Origin: Rheinheimera sp. EpRS3
GTDB taxonomy: Bacteria; Pseudomonadota; Gammaproteobacteria; Enterobacterales; Alteromonadaceae
Assembly (NCBI RefSeq): GCF_001513785.1
Contig: NZ_LNQS01000010.1
Coordinates: 1 to 64,000, forward strand
Direction: 5' to 3'
Length of the DNA stretch: 64,000 bases
The first letter of the stretch is position 1; the number at the start of each line of letters is the position of its first letter. The notes under the pieces were generated by a model. It ran no database searches and had not been told where the DNA came from. It saw only the letters and a program-made list of their open reading frames with translations. Shown one piece after another: positions 10,239 to 17,919 of the stretch. The position numbers were made by a program, and so were the translations under genes.

Positions 10239-11471
10239 GTGGCAGCTGTAACAATGCAGCAGCAGATCAGCGCACTGTATCAGCAGCAGTCGCGTAAAGT
10301 GCTGGCTACGTTGATCCGCCTGCTGGGCGATTTTGACTTAGCCGAAGAAGCCCTGCACGAAGCCTTTCATGCTGCGCTGCAACAATGGCCAAAGGACGGC
10401 ATACCAGCCAACCCCAGTGCCTGGCTGATATCGGCCGGGCGCTTTAAAGCCATAGATCAGCTGCGTAAAACCGCACGCCTCACCCAACTGCCAGATGAAA
10501 TACTGCAACAGCTAACAGCAGAAGACGCGCCAGATCAGCAACCGATAGCCGATGACCAGTTGCGACTGATTTTTACCTGCTGCCACCCCAGCTTAGCCGC
10601 CGATGCGCAACTGGCCCTAACACTACGCGAAGTATGCGGCTTAACCACCGAGCAAATTGCCAGCGCCTTTTTAACCAGCCCGGCCACGGTGGCGCAGCGT
10701 ATAGTGCGCGCCAAGGGCAAAATACGCGATGCGCGCATTCCGTACGAAGTGCCACCGCCAGCAGAATTACCGCAGCGGCTTGATGCCGTACTGCAGGTAA
10801 TTTATCTGCTGTTTAACGAGGGCTATTCGGCCTCCAGCGGCGTGCAATTGCTGGATATCAGCTTAAGTGATGAAGCCATCCGCCTGGGCCGCTTAATGCT
10901 GCAACTGCTACCCGATGCTGAAACCGCAGGTTTGCTGGCACTGATGCTACTGCAACATGCCAGACGCGCGGCGCGCATCAGCGCCAGCGGCGAGCTGGTA
11001 TTACTACCCCAGCAAAACCGCAGCTTATGGCAACACCATGAAATAACGGAAGGCAGCGAGCTGGTGCAATGGGCGCTGCGCACCCGCCGTATTGGCCCTT
11101 ACACCTTGCAAGCCGCCATTGCCGCCATCCATAGCGAAGCGGCGACGCCAGCAGACACAGACTGGCATGAAATTACCGGCTTATATAATTTACTGTTGCA
11201 GGCCGATCCGTCGCCGGTTGTCGCCTTGAACCGTGCCGTAGCCATTGCCATGCGTGACGGCCCGGCCGCCGGCCTGGCATTGATCAGCGAACTGGAATTA
11301 CAGGGCGAGCTAAACCAATATCATCTGCTATACGCCGCCAAAGCTGATTTGCTGCGCCAGCTTGGCCTAAAAATGGAGGCGCTTAACGCCTACCAGCAAG
11401 CGCTCAGCCATTGTAAGCAGGCCCCGGAGCAGCGCTTTTTGCAGCAACAAATAGCGGCATTACAAAGCTGA
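10239..11471 (+). CDS. RNA polymerase ECF sigma factor, ECF42-like with C-terminal extension
   Basis: A 410-residue sigma factor, about twice the length of a minimal ECF sigma. Region 2 is at about residues 15-80 ([16 protein letters not shown], then [18 protein letters not shown]) and region 4 at about 110-165 ([37 protein letters not shown]). The remaining 240 residues form a helical TPR/DUF6596-like domain ([32 protein letters not shown]), diagnostic of the group paired with DGPF proteins. The GTG at 10239 is used here; the ATG at 10254 ([12 protein letters not shown]) is equally possible. No anti-sigma gene is adjacent, and this group is thought to be regulated by its own extension. Confidence 0.9.
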   Translation: MAAVTMQQQISALYQQQSRKVLATLIRLLGDFDLAEEALHEAFHAALQQWPKDGIPANPSAWLISAGRFKAIDQLRKTARLTQLPDEILQQLTAEDAPDQQPIADDQLRLIFTCCHPSLAADAQLALTLREVCGLTTEQIASAFLTSPATVAQRIVRAKGKIRDARIPYEVPPPAELPQRLDAVLQVIYLLFNEGYSASSGVQLLDISLSDEAIRLGRLMLQLLPDAETAGLLALMLLQHARRAARISASGELVLLPQQNRSLWQHHEITEGSELVQWALRTRRIGPYTLQAAIAAIHSEAATPADTDWHEITGLYNLLLQADPSPVVALNRAVAIAMRDGPAAGLALISELELQGELNQYHLLYAAKADLLRQLGLKMEALNAYQQALSHCKQAPEQRFLQQQIAALQS

Positions 11472-11500
11472 TAGCAGCCGGCACTGGTCCGGGTTGTGGC

Positions 11501-11514
11501 TGAATACGTATGCA
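11501..11514. promoter_or_regulatory. Palindromic operator (LacI-type), site 2
   Basis: TGAATACGTATGCA differs from the perfect palindrome at 3516 by one base. It lies 78 bases upstream of the neopullulanase start at 11592, nearly the same distance as site 1 from its gene. Confidence 0.72.
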
Positions 11515-11591
11515 AAACCGCCGCTAACCTTGCGTCATAATGGTGCACTGCTTCACGATAGGCAACCCAAGTGTCAGCGGACCTTTTTGCT

Positions 11592-13454
11592 ATGTACCAC
11601 AAAACCCTTATTGCCTTAACCACCCTGCTAAGCAGCCATGTAATGGCAGATAGCTTTGTTATTGAACGGCTGGAACCAGCCAACTGGTGGGCGGGTATGC
11701 AGCACCCCGAACTGCAGCTGATGTTATATGGTAAAGACATCGCCCGGCTGCAGCCACAGGTACAGTATGACGGCGTAACACTTAACGGTGTTACCCGCAC
11801 CAATAACCCCAATTACCTGTTTGTTAACCTGACATTGGTCGACAACGTAAAACCCGGCGATATTGCCCTGCATTTTCGCCATAATGGCGAGACGGTACTA
11901 AGCCATAACTACCCGTTATTACAGCGCAGCGCCAACTCTGCCAAACGCCAGGGCTTTAACCCGGCCGATGTTATTTACCTGCTGGCACCAGACCGCTTTG
12001 CCAACGGCAACCCGGGCAATGACAATATGCCCGGCATGCTGGAACAAGCTAACCGCCAGGATGACAATGGCCGCCACGGCGGTGATATTGCCGGTATGCA
12101 AAATGCCCTGCCCTATATTGCAAGCATGGGCTACACCGCCATCTGGCCCATGCCGCTGACAGAAAACAACCAAAGTGCTTATTCTTACCACGGCTATGCC
12201 GCCACCGATTTATACAATATTGATGCGCGCTATGGCACTAATCAGCAATACCGCGATTTTGTCGCGGCTGCCAATGCCAAAGGCATTAAAGTCATTCAGG
12301 ATATTATTCTGAACCATATTGGCCATCAGCACTGGTGGCTAAGCGATTTACCCGATGACAACTGGCTGAATAAGCAAGATATTCTGCAAGGTGCGCCCTT
12401 TGTTGGCACCAACCACAGCCGCAGCACCATACAAGACCCTTACGCCAGCAAAGCCGACACCGAACTGTTTACCGACGGCTGGTTTGTCGACACCATGCCC
12501 GACCTCAACCAGCGCCACCCGCTACTGGCCACTTACCTTATTCAAAACAGTATCTGGTGGGTGGAATACGCTAATTTGGCCGGTATCCGCGAAGACACCT
12601 ACAGCTATGCCGACAAGCAATTTTTAAGCGAATGGGCCCGGCGCATTATGCTGGAATACCCCGATTTTAATATCGTTGGCGAAGAATGGAGCCCCAACCC
12701 GTTGATTGTGTCGTACTGGCAGCGCGGTAAACAAAATAAAGACGGTTATGTATCGCACACCCCGGCAATGCTGGATTTTCCGCTGTACGATGCCCTGTTA
12801 AAAGCACTAACCACAGCTGAAGACTGGAACAGCGGCTGGATTGGCCTGTATGAAATGCTTAGCAACGACCATGTGTATGCTGACCCGTTTAATCTGGTCA
12901 CCTTTGAAGGCAACCACGACGCCGCCCGGCTGTTTTCGGTGCTGGACGAAGATTTTAACTTATACCGCATGGCAGTAAGTTACCTGCTCACCATGCGCGG
13001 TATACCACAAATGTTTTACGGCACTGAAATCGCCATGACCAGCCCCAAAGTACGCGACGACGGCAAAGTACGCGCCGACTTCCCCGGCGGCTGGGCTGGC
13101 GACAAAGTTAATGCCTTTACCGGAAAAGGCTTAAACGCCACGCAAAAAAGTGCCCAGCAGTTAGTAAAAACCCTGCTTAACTGGCGCAAAACCGCCACGG
13201 CTATTCACAGCGGCAAGCTAATGCATTTTGCCCCCGATAATGGCACCTACACTTTTTTCCGCTATAACGAAGCGCAAACAGTAATGGTGGTAATGAATAA
13301 ACAAGCCAAAGCAATAACGCTGGATTTAGCCCGTTTTAATGAAGTACTGCCACAAGGTAAAACCGCAACAGAGGTTATAACCGGCAAAAGCTTAAAGCTG
13401 GATAAACAACTCACCGTACCAGCGCGAGGTACTTTGGTACTCGATATTCGTTAA
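11592..13454 (+). CDS. Neopullulanase/cyclomaltodextrinase-type GH13, exported
   Basis: A 620-residue GH13 enzyme with a signal peptide (MYHKTLIALTTLLSSHVMA); the in-frame GTG at 11571 would add 7 residues before it. Residues about 20-120 match the cyclomaltodextrinase N-terminal beta-sandwich (Cyc-maltodext_N). The catalytic domain shows region I DIILNH, region II GIREDTYSY with Asp335, region III VGEEW with Glu364 and region IV GNHDAAR with Asp443. The motif MPDLN before region II marks the neopullulanase subfamily. It probably linearises cyclodextrins or cuts pullulan and maltodextrins in the periplasm. It is monocistronic, with an operator-like palindrome upstream and a strong terminator after it. 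Confidence 0.93.
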   Translation: MYHKTLIALTTLLSSHVMADSFVIERLEPANWWAGMQHPELQLMLYGKDIARLQPQVQYDGVTLNGVTRTNNPNYLFVNLTLVDNVKPGDIALHFRHNGETVLSHNYPLLQRSANSAKRQGFNPADVIYLLAPDRFANGNPGNDNMPGMLEQANRQDDNGRHGGDIAGMQNALPYIASMGYTAIWPMPLTENNQSAYSYHGYAATDLYNIDARYGTNQQYRDFVAAANAKGIKVIQDIILNHIGHQHWWLSDLPDDNWLNKQDILQGAPFVGTNHSRSTIQDPYASKADTELFTDGWFVDTMPDLNQRHPLLATYLIQNSIWWVEYANLAGIREDTYSYADKQFLSEWARRIMLEYPDFNIVGEEWSPNPLIVSYWQRGKQNKDGYVSHTPAMLDFPLYDALLKALTTAEDWNSGWIGLYEMLSNDHVYADPFNLVTFEGNHDAARLFSVLDEDFNLYRMAVSYLLTMRGIPQMFYGTEIAMTSPKVRDDGKVRADFPGGWAGDKVNAFTGKGLNATQKSAQQLVKTLLNWRKTATAIHSGKLMHFAPDNGTYTFFRYNEAQTVMVVMNKQAKAITLDLARFNEVLPQGKTATEVITGKSLKLDKQLTVPARGTLVLDIR

Positions 13455-13465
13455 CCTTAAACACC

Positions 13466-13489
13466 CCACAGCGGCGAAAGCCGCTGTGG
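13466..13489 (+). terminator. Rho-independent terminator after the neopullulanase gene
   Basis: Perfect 10-bp stem CCACAGCGGC / GCCGCTGTGG with a GAAA tetraloop, followed by TTTCT, 11 bases after the stop codon. Confidence 0.85.
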
Positions 13490-13746
13490 TTTCTCAAAGC
13501 CCTGTCATTTTTTTAACGCACGTAAGTACTGTATAACCCACTGTAAAACAGCGCTATTTTTGTTAATAAGTTAATCGCAAGCTTAAACCCCGCTTTCACG
13601 CAGGCACTTTTTCAGCACAGTGCAAGATGTTGTTGATTAAGTGACAAATGTTGGCTAGTTTAGCAGAATGTAAAAACATGATAGAAGGGTGAATCTCGCG
13701 GTGAAAGCAGGGGTTTTGCCTTCTAATAATATTGTTATGGCAATAA
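13490..13746. other. AT-rich gene-free stretch at the left edge of the cassette island
   Basis: No convincing gene. Composition becomes more AT-rich than the flanking genes. GTTATGG at 13734-13740 resembles an integron core site and would be the left boundary of the first cassette, but I see no attC or attI structure before it. A short AGAAGG/CCTTCT inverted repeat lies near 13683-13723. Confidence 0.4.
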
Positions 13747-14205
13747 ATGGTGATCGGTGTGTTTGATAAAAACGGAATCTATTTTGAGCACCCAGAAAGC
13801 TGGCAGTTAACTGAAGAGCTTTGGGATGATGATATTTCCGCATTAACATTCGAGGATGAAAATGGGATATATATGATTGACATCTACCATGCTGGCAAAG
13901 GGCCAGAACTATTGGATTATGCAAATAAACACTTTTCCTGTTTTAAAAAAGAGCTTCCGTTCTTATCTAAAGTCATTGGCGATCCTGTCATCACAAATAT
14001 TTCTGTTGATGGGGTTTCTGGTTTGGTGTTGGAGTTTATGGTTAAGTCATTTTTTCTATCAAAGACTACCTATCTAAACTCTATATTTAGAGTTTCAGGC
14101 CAGAAAAGTATTAGCTTTATTTCTGCGCAATACCCAAAATCAGAAGGCAACGAGTTGTCGGTAGGGCTAGGTCAAGTATTGGCAAGTTACCATGCAAACG
14201 AGTGA
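13747..14205 (+). CDS. Integron cassette protein 1, unknown function
   Basis: A 152-residue protein without a signal peptide that I do not recognise. It begins 7 bases after a possible core site (GTTATGG) and ends 5 bases before an attC site, the usual compact layout of a gene cassette. It is acidic near the N-terminus (EELWDDDISALTFEDENG) and has a strand-rich middle. Codon use and AT content differ from the flanking amylase genes, consistent with acquisition. No clear Shine-Dalgarno precedes the ATG, which is common in cassettes. Confidence 0.6.
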   Translation: MVIGVFDKNGIYFEHPESWQLTEELWDDDISALTFEDENGIYMIDIYHAGKGPELLDYANKHFSCFKKELPFLSKVIGDPVITNISVDGVSGLVLEFMVKSFFLSKTTYLNSIFRVSGQKSISFISAQYPKSEGNELSVGLGQVLASYHANE

Positions 14206-14209
14206 AGAC

Positions 14210-14286
14210 CATAACAAAGCCAGTCAGCATCGCTCACTACGTTCGCTGGACCTCGTTTCACTCGGCCGCTGCTGGCGGCGTTAGGG
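14210..14286 (+). repeat. attC recombination site 1
   Basis: The left arm TAACAAAGCCAGTCAGC (from 14212) pairs with the right arm GCTGCTGGCGGCGTTA, which ends in the core GTTAGGG (14280-14286). Pairing of GCCAG-T-CAGC with GCTGCTGGC leaves an unpaired T, the extrahelical base typical of attC. It lies between two small genes with the same orientation. Confidence 0.82.
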
Positions 14287-14300
14287 CTAAGGAGTCAAAC

Positions 14301-14606
14301 ATGAGTGTAGAAAGTCAAATTCTGCTTGATGCCGGGCTAAGTGATGGTACCGCGAAATACCACATTTCAGACAACGGGCGAGATTTTGTTCTTGAAGTAG
14401 CGCAGAATGAAAAGCTTATCGAAGCTCTGGACGCTATAAATTTAAAGGGATTAGCGACAACAATTCCATTGCATCAACGAGCTGTTGATAGCACAGGGAC
14501 ACCAGAGCTAAAAATCCAAGATTTTAAAATATACCCAGCGCCAAGAAACAAAACTGTACGCAATGGTATCCACAGCTATGTTTTTATTTATGCGCCAAAG
14601 CAGTAA
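14301..14606 (+). CDS. Integron cassette protein 2, unknown function
   Basis: A 101-residue protein starting MSVESQILLD, with AAGGAG 6 bases ahead of the ATG. The start lies 14 bases after the attC core and the stop lies 2 bases before the next attC, so this is a complete cassette. There is no signal peptide or obvious membrane segment. I do not recognise the family; the C-terminal half (KIQDFKIYPAPRNKTVRNG, then SYVFIYAPKQ) looks strand-rich. Confidence 0.72.
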   Translation: MSVESQILLDAGLSDGTAKYHISDNGRDFVLEVAQNEKLIEALDAINLKGLATTIPLHQRAVDSTGTPELKIQDFKIYPAPRNKTVRNGIHSYVFIYAPKQ

Positions 14607-14608
14607 GG

Positions 14609-14689
14609 CCCTAACAAGCGCCATCAAAAACGCGCCCTATGGGCGCTCGACTCGCAACAAGTTGCTCGCGTTTGTGGCGGGCGTTATGT
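14609..14689 (+). repeat. attC recombination site 2
   Basis: Left arm TAACAAGCGCCATCAAAAA (from 14612) is complementary to the right arm CGTTTGTGGCGGGCGTTA, ending at core GTTATGT (14683-14689). The centre has further inverted repeats: GCGCCC-TAT-GGGCGC, and GCAAC-AA-GTTGC inside CGA-rich arms. This is the classic TAACAAGCGCC...GGCGGGCGTTATG form of chromosomal-integron attC sites. Confidence 0.9.
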
Positions 14690-14738
14690 GTTCTATTAAA
14701 GCTCGTTTCAATTTTATCATCAACGTTAGGAAAATAGG

Positions 14739-14804
14739 ATGCCAAGCGAGATAGAAGCCCTCGGGAGATTATATTTATGGCAAGTTGCTCTCAGAAGAAT
14801 TTGA
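14739..14804 (+). pseudogene. Truncated third cassette gene
   Basis: An open frame starts at ATG 14739 (MPSEIEALGRLYLWQVALRRI), about 50 bases after the attC core and preceded by AGGAAAATAGG. It stops after 21 residues at a TGA (14802-14804) that is the first triplet of the REP-like repeat. The likely history is a third cassette cut by insertion of, or recombination at, the repeat; a genuine 21-residue peptide cannot be excluded. Confidence 0.45.
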
Positions 14805-14875
14805 AAAAGGGGTCGTAGCTAATTAACGACATACAAGAAATGAAAAAGGGGTCGTAGCTAATTAACGACATACAG
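14802..14875. repeat. REP-like hairpin pair (units 1 and 2)
   Basis: Two copies, at 14802 and 14841 (period 39), of a 35-base unit beginning TGAAAAAGGGG. Within each, GTCGT pairs with ACGAC around the loop AGCTAATTA, and a GGGG tetranucleotide sits at the 5' foot of the hairpin. A tetranucleotide plus short hairpin is the architecture of REP elements mobilised by RAYT (Y1) transposases. No such transposase is in the window. Confidence 0.7.
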
Positions 14876-14967
14876 GCGAAGACCCGCTATCGGTAAAATA
14901 CAGCGGCAATAGATTTACCGCACAAAGTTTAGCTGTATCACCCGAATTACCGCTATCTTTGCTGAAC

Positions 14968-15567
14968 TTATACAACGCTGATCAAGCTCAGCCACTGCTG
15001 CACATCAGCTTCGTTAAAATTGCCAATTAAGCGGTAAATGTTGTTGCTGTCACCAACGATAATAAAAACTGTATTGTCAGCAGCGCCTTCGTTTACCCGC
15101 ACATAAGCTGCCAAATCATCATTGGTAAACTGCATAAGCCGGGTTTTAGCTTCAATACCAAATACCTCTAGCAGTGCCTGCTGTTGAAGCGTTCGGTTTG
15201 GGTTGTCACGCCAGGAAAACAAAGCATCTAATACCTGGCGGGCATTTGTTACTTCTAAGCGGGCGGGTAAACTAGACAAGGCCTTATCGGCAGATTCATA
15301 GCTAAGCGCATCAAAGCGGGTTTCGCCTTGCTCAAACACTATGGTTGGGGTTGAGCCTGCCAGCACTTCAACCTTGCTGTAAGTTTCGGCGCTCGTACAA
15401 ATACGCAGATCGACAAAAGTGATGCTGACAGCATTAGTGTTGCAATTAAATGCAGGCCACGCTGCAACTGTCGGCTGCGCTTGTGAACTGCAAGCCGTCA
15501 GGGCAAACAGAGAAAGTAATAGAAGTTGTTTAATCCACCTTAGATTACTCAACCTCGACAAACTCAT
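14968..15567 (-). CDS. Putative lipoprotein, duplicate copy 1 (rebuilt 5' end)
   Basis: About 199 residues from the ATG at 15567, with other in-frame ATGs at 15597 and 15618. It is a close paralogue of the gene at 15793-16362: the two match from the signal peptide (IKQLLLLSLFALTACS, lipobox LTAC) to the end (WLSLISVV versus WLSLITAV). The copy's original ATG is missing: homology stops at that codon, which reads TGG here, and upstream unrelated DNA supplies new starts. The mature domain has Cys pairs (NCN, RICTS) and a conserved C-terminus (VFIIVGDSNNIYRLIGNFNEADVQ). I recall similar secreted DUF4252-like proteins, but the assignment is unsure. It may be poorly expressed. Confidence 0.6.
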   Translation of the reverse strand: MSLSRLSNLRWIKQLLLLSLFALTACSSQAQPTVAAWPAFNCNTNAVSITFVDLRICTSAETYSKVEVLAGSTPTIVFEQGETRFDALSYESADKALSSLPARLEVTNARQVLDALFSWRDNPNRTLQQQALLEVFGIEAKTRLMQFTNDDLAAYVRVNEGAADNTVFIIVGDSNNIYRLIGNFNEADVQQWLSLISVV

Positions 15568-15641
15568 CCGGTTTAAAATTATCTTTGCTACTTGCATGCT
15601 GAGCTTTAAAAGCAGCATCTGCTTTTTGATGGGGAAAAAGG

Positions 15642-15700
15642 GAAAAAGGGGTCGTAGCTAATTAGGGAAAAAGGGGTCGTAGCTAATTAACGACATACAG
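15642..15700. repeat. REP-like hairpin pair (units 3 partial and 4)
   Basis: A partial unit from 15642 ends after CTAATTA and is followed by a complete unit from 15667. Together with the pair at 14802-14875 these bracket lipoprotein copy 1, and unit 4 begins the second copy of the duplicated segment. Confidence 0.7.
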
Positions 15701-15792
15701 GCAAAAATCCGGTACCGGAAAAATACAGCGGCAATAGATTTACCGCACAAAGTTTAGCTGTATCACCCGAATTACCGCTATCTTTGTTGAAC

Positions 15793-16362
15793 TTACACAG
15801 CGGTGATCAAGCTAAGCCAGCGCTGTACATCAGCTTCGTTAAAATTGCCAATTAAGCGGTAAATGTTGTTGCTGTCACCAACGATAATAAAAACTGTATT
15901 GTCAGCTGCGCCTTCGTTTAACCGCATATAAGCTGTCATATTGCCATTATTAAACTGCATAAGCCGGGTTTCAGCTTCAATACCAAATACCTGTAATAAT
16001 GCCTGCTGTTTAGGCGACAGATTTGAGCTACCACGCCAGGAAAACAAAGCATCTAATGCCTGGCGGGCATTTGCTACTTCTAAGCGGGCGGGTAAACCAG
16101 ACAAGGCTTTATCGGCAGATTCATAACTAAGCGCATCAAAGCGGCTTTCGCCTTGTTCAAACACGATGGTTGGGGTTGCGCCTGCCAGCACTTCAACCTT
16201 GCTATAAGTTTTGGCGCTCGTACAAATACGCAGATCGACAAAAGTGATGGTGACAGCATGACTGTTGCAATTAAATGCAGGCCACGCTGTAACTGTTGGC
16301 TGCGCTTGTAAACTGCAAGCAGACAGGGCAAACAGCGAAAGTAATAGAAGTTGTTTAATCAT
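15793..16362 (-). CDS. Putative lipoprotein, copy 2 (intact)
   Basis: A 189-residue lipoprotein with a short signal peptide and lipobox LSAC (Cys at residue 16). It is the intact member of the duplicated pair and starts 13 bases downstream of the gene at 16376-16708, so the two are probably one transcript. The mature domain contains NCNSHAVTITF, RICTS and a strongly conserved C-terminal block shared with copy 1. The function is not known; the C-terminus resembles the DUF4252-type secreted proteins but I am not certain. Confidence 0.72.
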   Translation of the reverse strand: MIKQLLLLSLFALSACSLQAQPTVTAWPAFNCNSHAVTITFVDLRICTSAKTYSKVEVLAGATPTIVFEQGESRFDALSYESADKALSGLPARLEVANARQALDALFSWRGSSNLSPKQQALLQVFGIEAETRLMQFNNGNMTAYMRLNEGAADNTVFIIVGDSNNIYRLIGNFNEADVQRWLSLITAV

Positions 16363-16375
16363 ATAACCGCCTCAG

Positions 16376-16708
16376 TTAGTAACCCAGCCCTGCAGCTGCC
16401 ATATCCAATGATGTTTTGTACTGCAGTATACGTGCTCGCATGCAAGTTACCGACTGCTTCTGTTTGAGTTCCGCCATTACGCTTTGTGAAATATTTTTAA
16501 CCAACCAGAGGACGCTCGCTTTGCCGCCTGTCGGCTTAGGCACCCATCGAAATGCATCGGAACAAGTTGCGATATCTGTCAGCAGATCGCCTACAACCGC
16601 TGCAACATCTTCATTCACCTCACCCCGAAACTGGGTTTTAATTCCTGCACGGCTGTATAGTATGTTAATCAGTTCCCGTACATGCTGTTTTTGCTGTGGC
16701 GTTATCAT
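16376..16708 (-). CDS. Hypothetical cytoplasmic protein upstream of the lipoprotein
   Basis: A 110-residue protein, start chosen at ATG 16708 because AGGA sits 7 bases before it (a GTG at 16714 adds two residues). It has no signal peptide or membrane segment and is predicted mostly helical. It has two Cys (ATCSDAF, SVTCMRA) and a central DIATCSDAFRWVPKPTGGK stretch. Not recognised. The 13-base spacing to lipoprotein copy 2 suggests co-transcription. Only the lipoprotein, not this gene, was included in the tandem duplication. Confidence 0.6.
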   Translation of the reverse strand: MITPQQKQHVRELINILYSRAGIKTQFRGEVNEDVAAVVGDLLTDIATCSDAFRWVPKPTGGKASVLWLVKNISQSVMAELKQKQSVTCMRARILQYKTSLDMAAAGLGY

Positions 16709-16841
16709 TTTCACGTCCTGATGTGACCAAGAAGAAAATAGAATTTTAACGGCACGCCTAAAAAATACAATTTATTTACATTGGCAATGTTTTTAAAAAG
16801 TATGCTATTAGCTATACAGCCCAGGCATCGGAGAGAGTGAA

Positions 16842-17213
16842 ATGAACGATTACGCAGTTTTAATTCAGCGCCAGCTGGACGCTTACAATGATAAAGATAT
16901 CGAAGCCTGGCTAAGTACCTATGCCGAAGATGCACAACAATTCACTTTACACGGTGCATGTCTGGCTTCAGGCCATGAAGAAATGCGTAAACGTATGCTG
17001 GTTCGGTTTGCCGAGCCTGACCTGCATGCCCGCCTTTTAAGCCGCGCTGTTATGGAAAATATCGTAGTAGATCACGAAGTAATTACCCGTAATTTCCCGG
17101 AAGGCAAAGGCGAAATTGAAATGTTATGCGTTTACGAAGTGCAGAACGGCTTAATTAAAACCGCATCTTTCGCTGTCGGCCAGCCCAAATTATATGAGTT
17201 AAATAAAGCGTAG
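16842..17213 (+). CDS. NTF2-like (SnoaL-type) protein
   Basis: A 123-residue cytoplasmic protein of the nuclear-transport-factor-2-like superfamily, with the typical N-terminal start QRQLDAYNDKDIEAWLSTYAEDAQQF and a small all-beta second half (EGKGEIEMLCVYEVQNGLIKTASF). GGAGAG precedes the ATG. Relatives have varied or unknown enzymatic roles. It stands alone between a divergent hypothetical gene and a TonB-domain gene. Confidence 0.85.
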   Translation: MNDYAVLIQRQLDAYNDKDIEAWLSTYAEDAQQFTLHGACLASGHEEMRKRMLVRFAEPDLHARLLSRAVMENIVVDHEVITRNFPEGKGEIEMLCVYEVQNGLIKTASFAVGQPKLYELNKA

Positions 17214-17402
17214 CAAGAGTGGGTCAGATTATCTGTTGGCCAAAGGTAAAGCGCTGGCAAAGATATTGCGCCAGTAAGCTTTGCTGTCAGCGCTGTGTTA
17301 GCCAAACATTAGCCCTGGCTTTGATGGTTGATTCTGTAAATAAAATTGGTACATTTATTGTCTGTTAAAGGAAATATCATGATTTAACAACAAGGAAAAC
17401 CA

Positions 17403-17840
17403 ATGAAATTACCAACGATTTTGGCTATCACCCTCGCTACAGCGGTTTTTCAGGCTGATGCTAACAACTATGCAGACGTACAGCTAAGCCTGCTACAACC
17501 GGCAGCCGCTGATGCAATCTGGAGCAGAGAAACACAAGTTACCCCCATGTACCCGATAGAGCTGGCACAACAAGGCATTGCCGGTTGTGGTGTGTTTAAC
17601 GTGACAATTAATGAAAACGGTAAAACCACCGACGTTAGCCTGGTTAACTCAGTGCCCGCTAAAGTGATTGCCAGACCAGCAATTAAAGTGATTAAAAAAT
17701 GGCTATGGGTTAACAACAGCAGTGTAGCTAATGCAGCAGAGCAAAAGCTAATCCGGCTGGATTTCTGCATGGGCGGCAGTACAGCAGAGGAAGCAGAAGC
17801 TCGCTGTAAAGTGCAAGCCGCAGCGCCATGTCAGACATAG
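17403..17840 (+). CDS. Exported TonB C-terminal-domain protein
   Basis: A 145-residue protein with an N-terminal signal sequence and, at about residues 45-110, a TonB_C fold (MYPIELAQQGIAGCGVFNVTINENGKTTDVSLVNS, then a KKWLW motif). It lacks the proline-rich spacer and cytoplasmic anchor of true TonB, so it is probably a stand-alone periplasmic TonB-box-like domain. Cys residues at the C-terminus (FCMGG, RCKVQ, PCQT) may form disulfides. Such single-domain proteins are common in Alteromonadales; their function is unknown. Confidence 0.75.
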   Translation: MKLPTILAITLATAVFQADANNYADVQLSLLQPAAADAIWSRETQVTPMYPIELAQQGIAGCGVFNVTINENGKTTDVSLVNSVPAKVIARPAIKVIKKWLWVNNSSVANAAEQKLIRLDFCMGGSTAEEAEARCKVQAAAPCQT

Positions 17841-17864
17841 AGAAAGAGTTCATAGTTCGTTAAT

Positions 17865-17881
17865 TTCAGCTGTCAGCTGAA
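17865..17881. promoter_or_regulatory. Inverted repeat upstream of the desaturase-like gene
   Basis: TTCAGCTG-T-CAGCTGAA is a perfect 8-bp inverted repeat, and the flanks (ATAGTTC to the left, ACTAT to the right) suggest a longer dyad interrupted by a few bases. It lies 25 bases after the TonB-domain gene and 39 bases before the next start. It could be an operator or a transcript-end hairpin; no T-run follows. Confidence 0.4.
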
Positions 17882-17919
17882 CTATCTGTTAGGCTGGGCT
17901 ATTTGGAAAGGCGGCATAG

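Noticed and set aside
13734-13740. GTTATGG as a proven left cassette boundary (attI or attC)
   Set aside because: No palindromic arms or attI-like sequence precede it, so only a tentative boundary is stated.
14725-14731. GTTAGGA as a further integron core site
   Set aside because: Only 42 bases after the previous attC and with no complementary arm; treated as the leader of the truncated third cassette.
14802-15700. CRISPR array
   Set aside because: Four irregularly spaced units in two pairs (one partial), with a gene between the pairs; no regular unique spacers and no cas genes.
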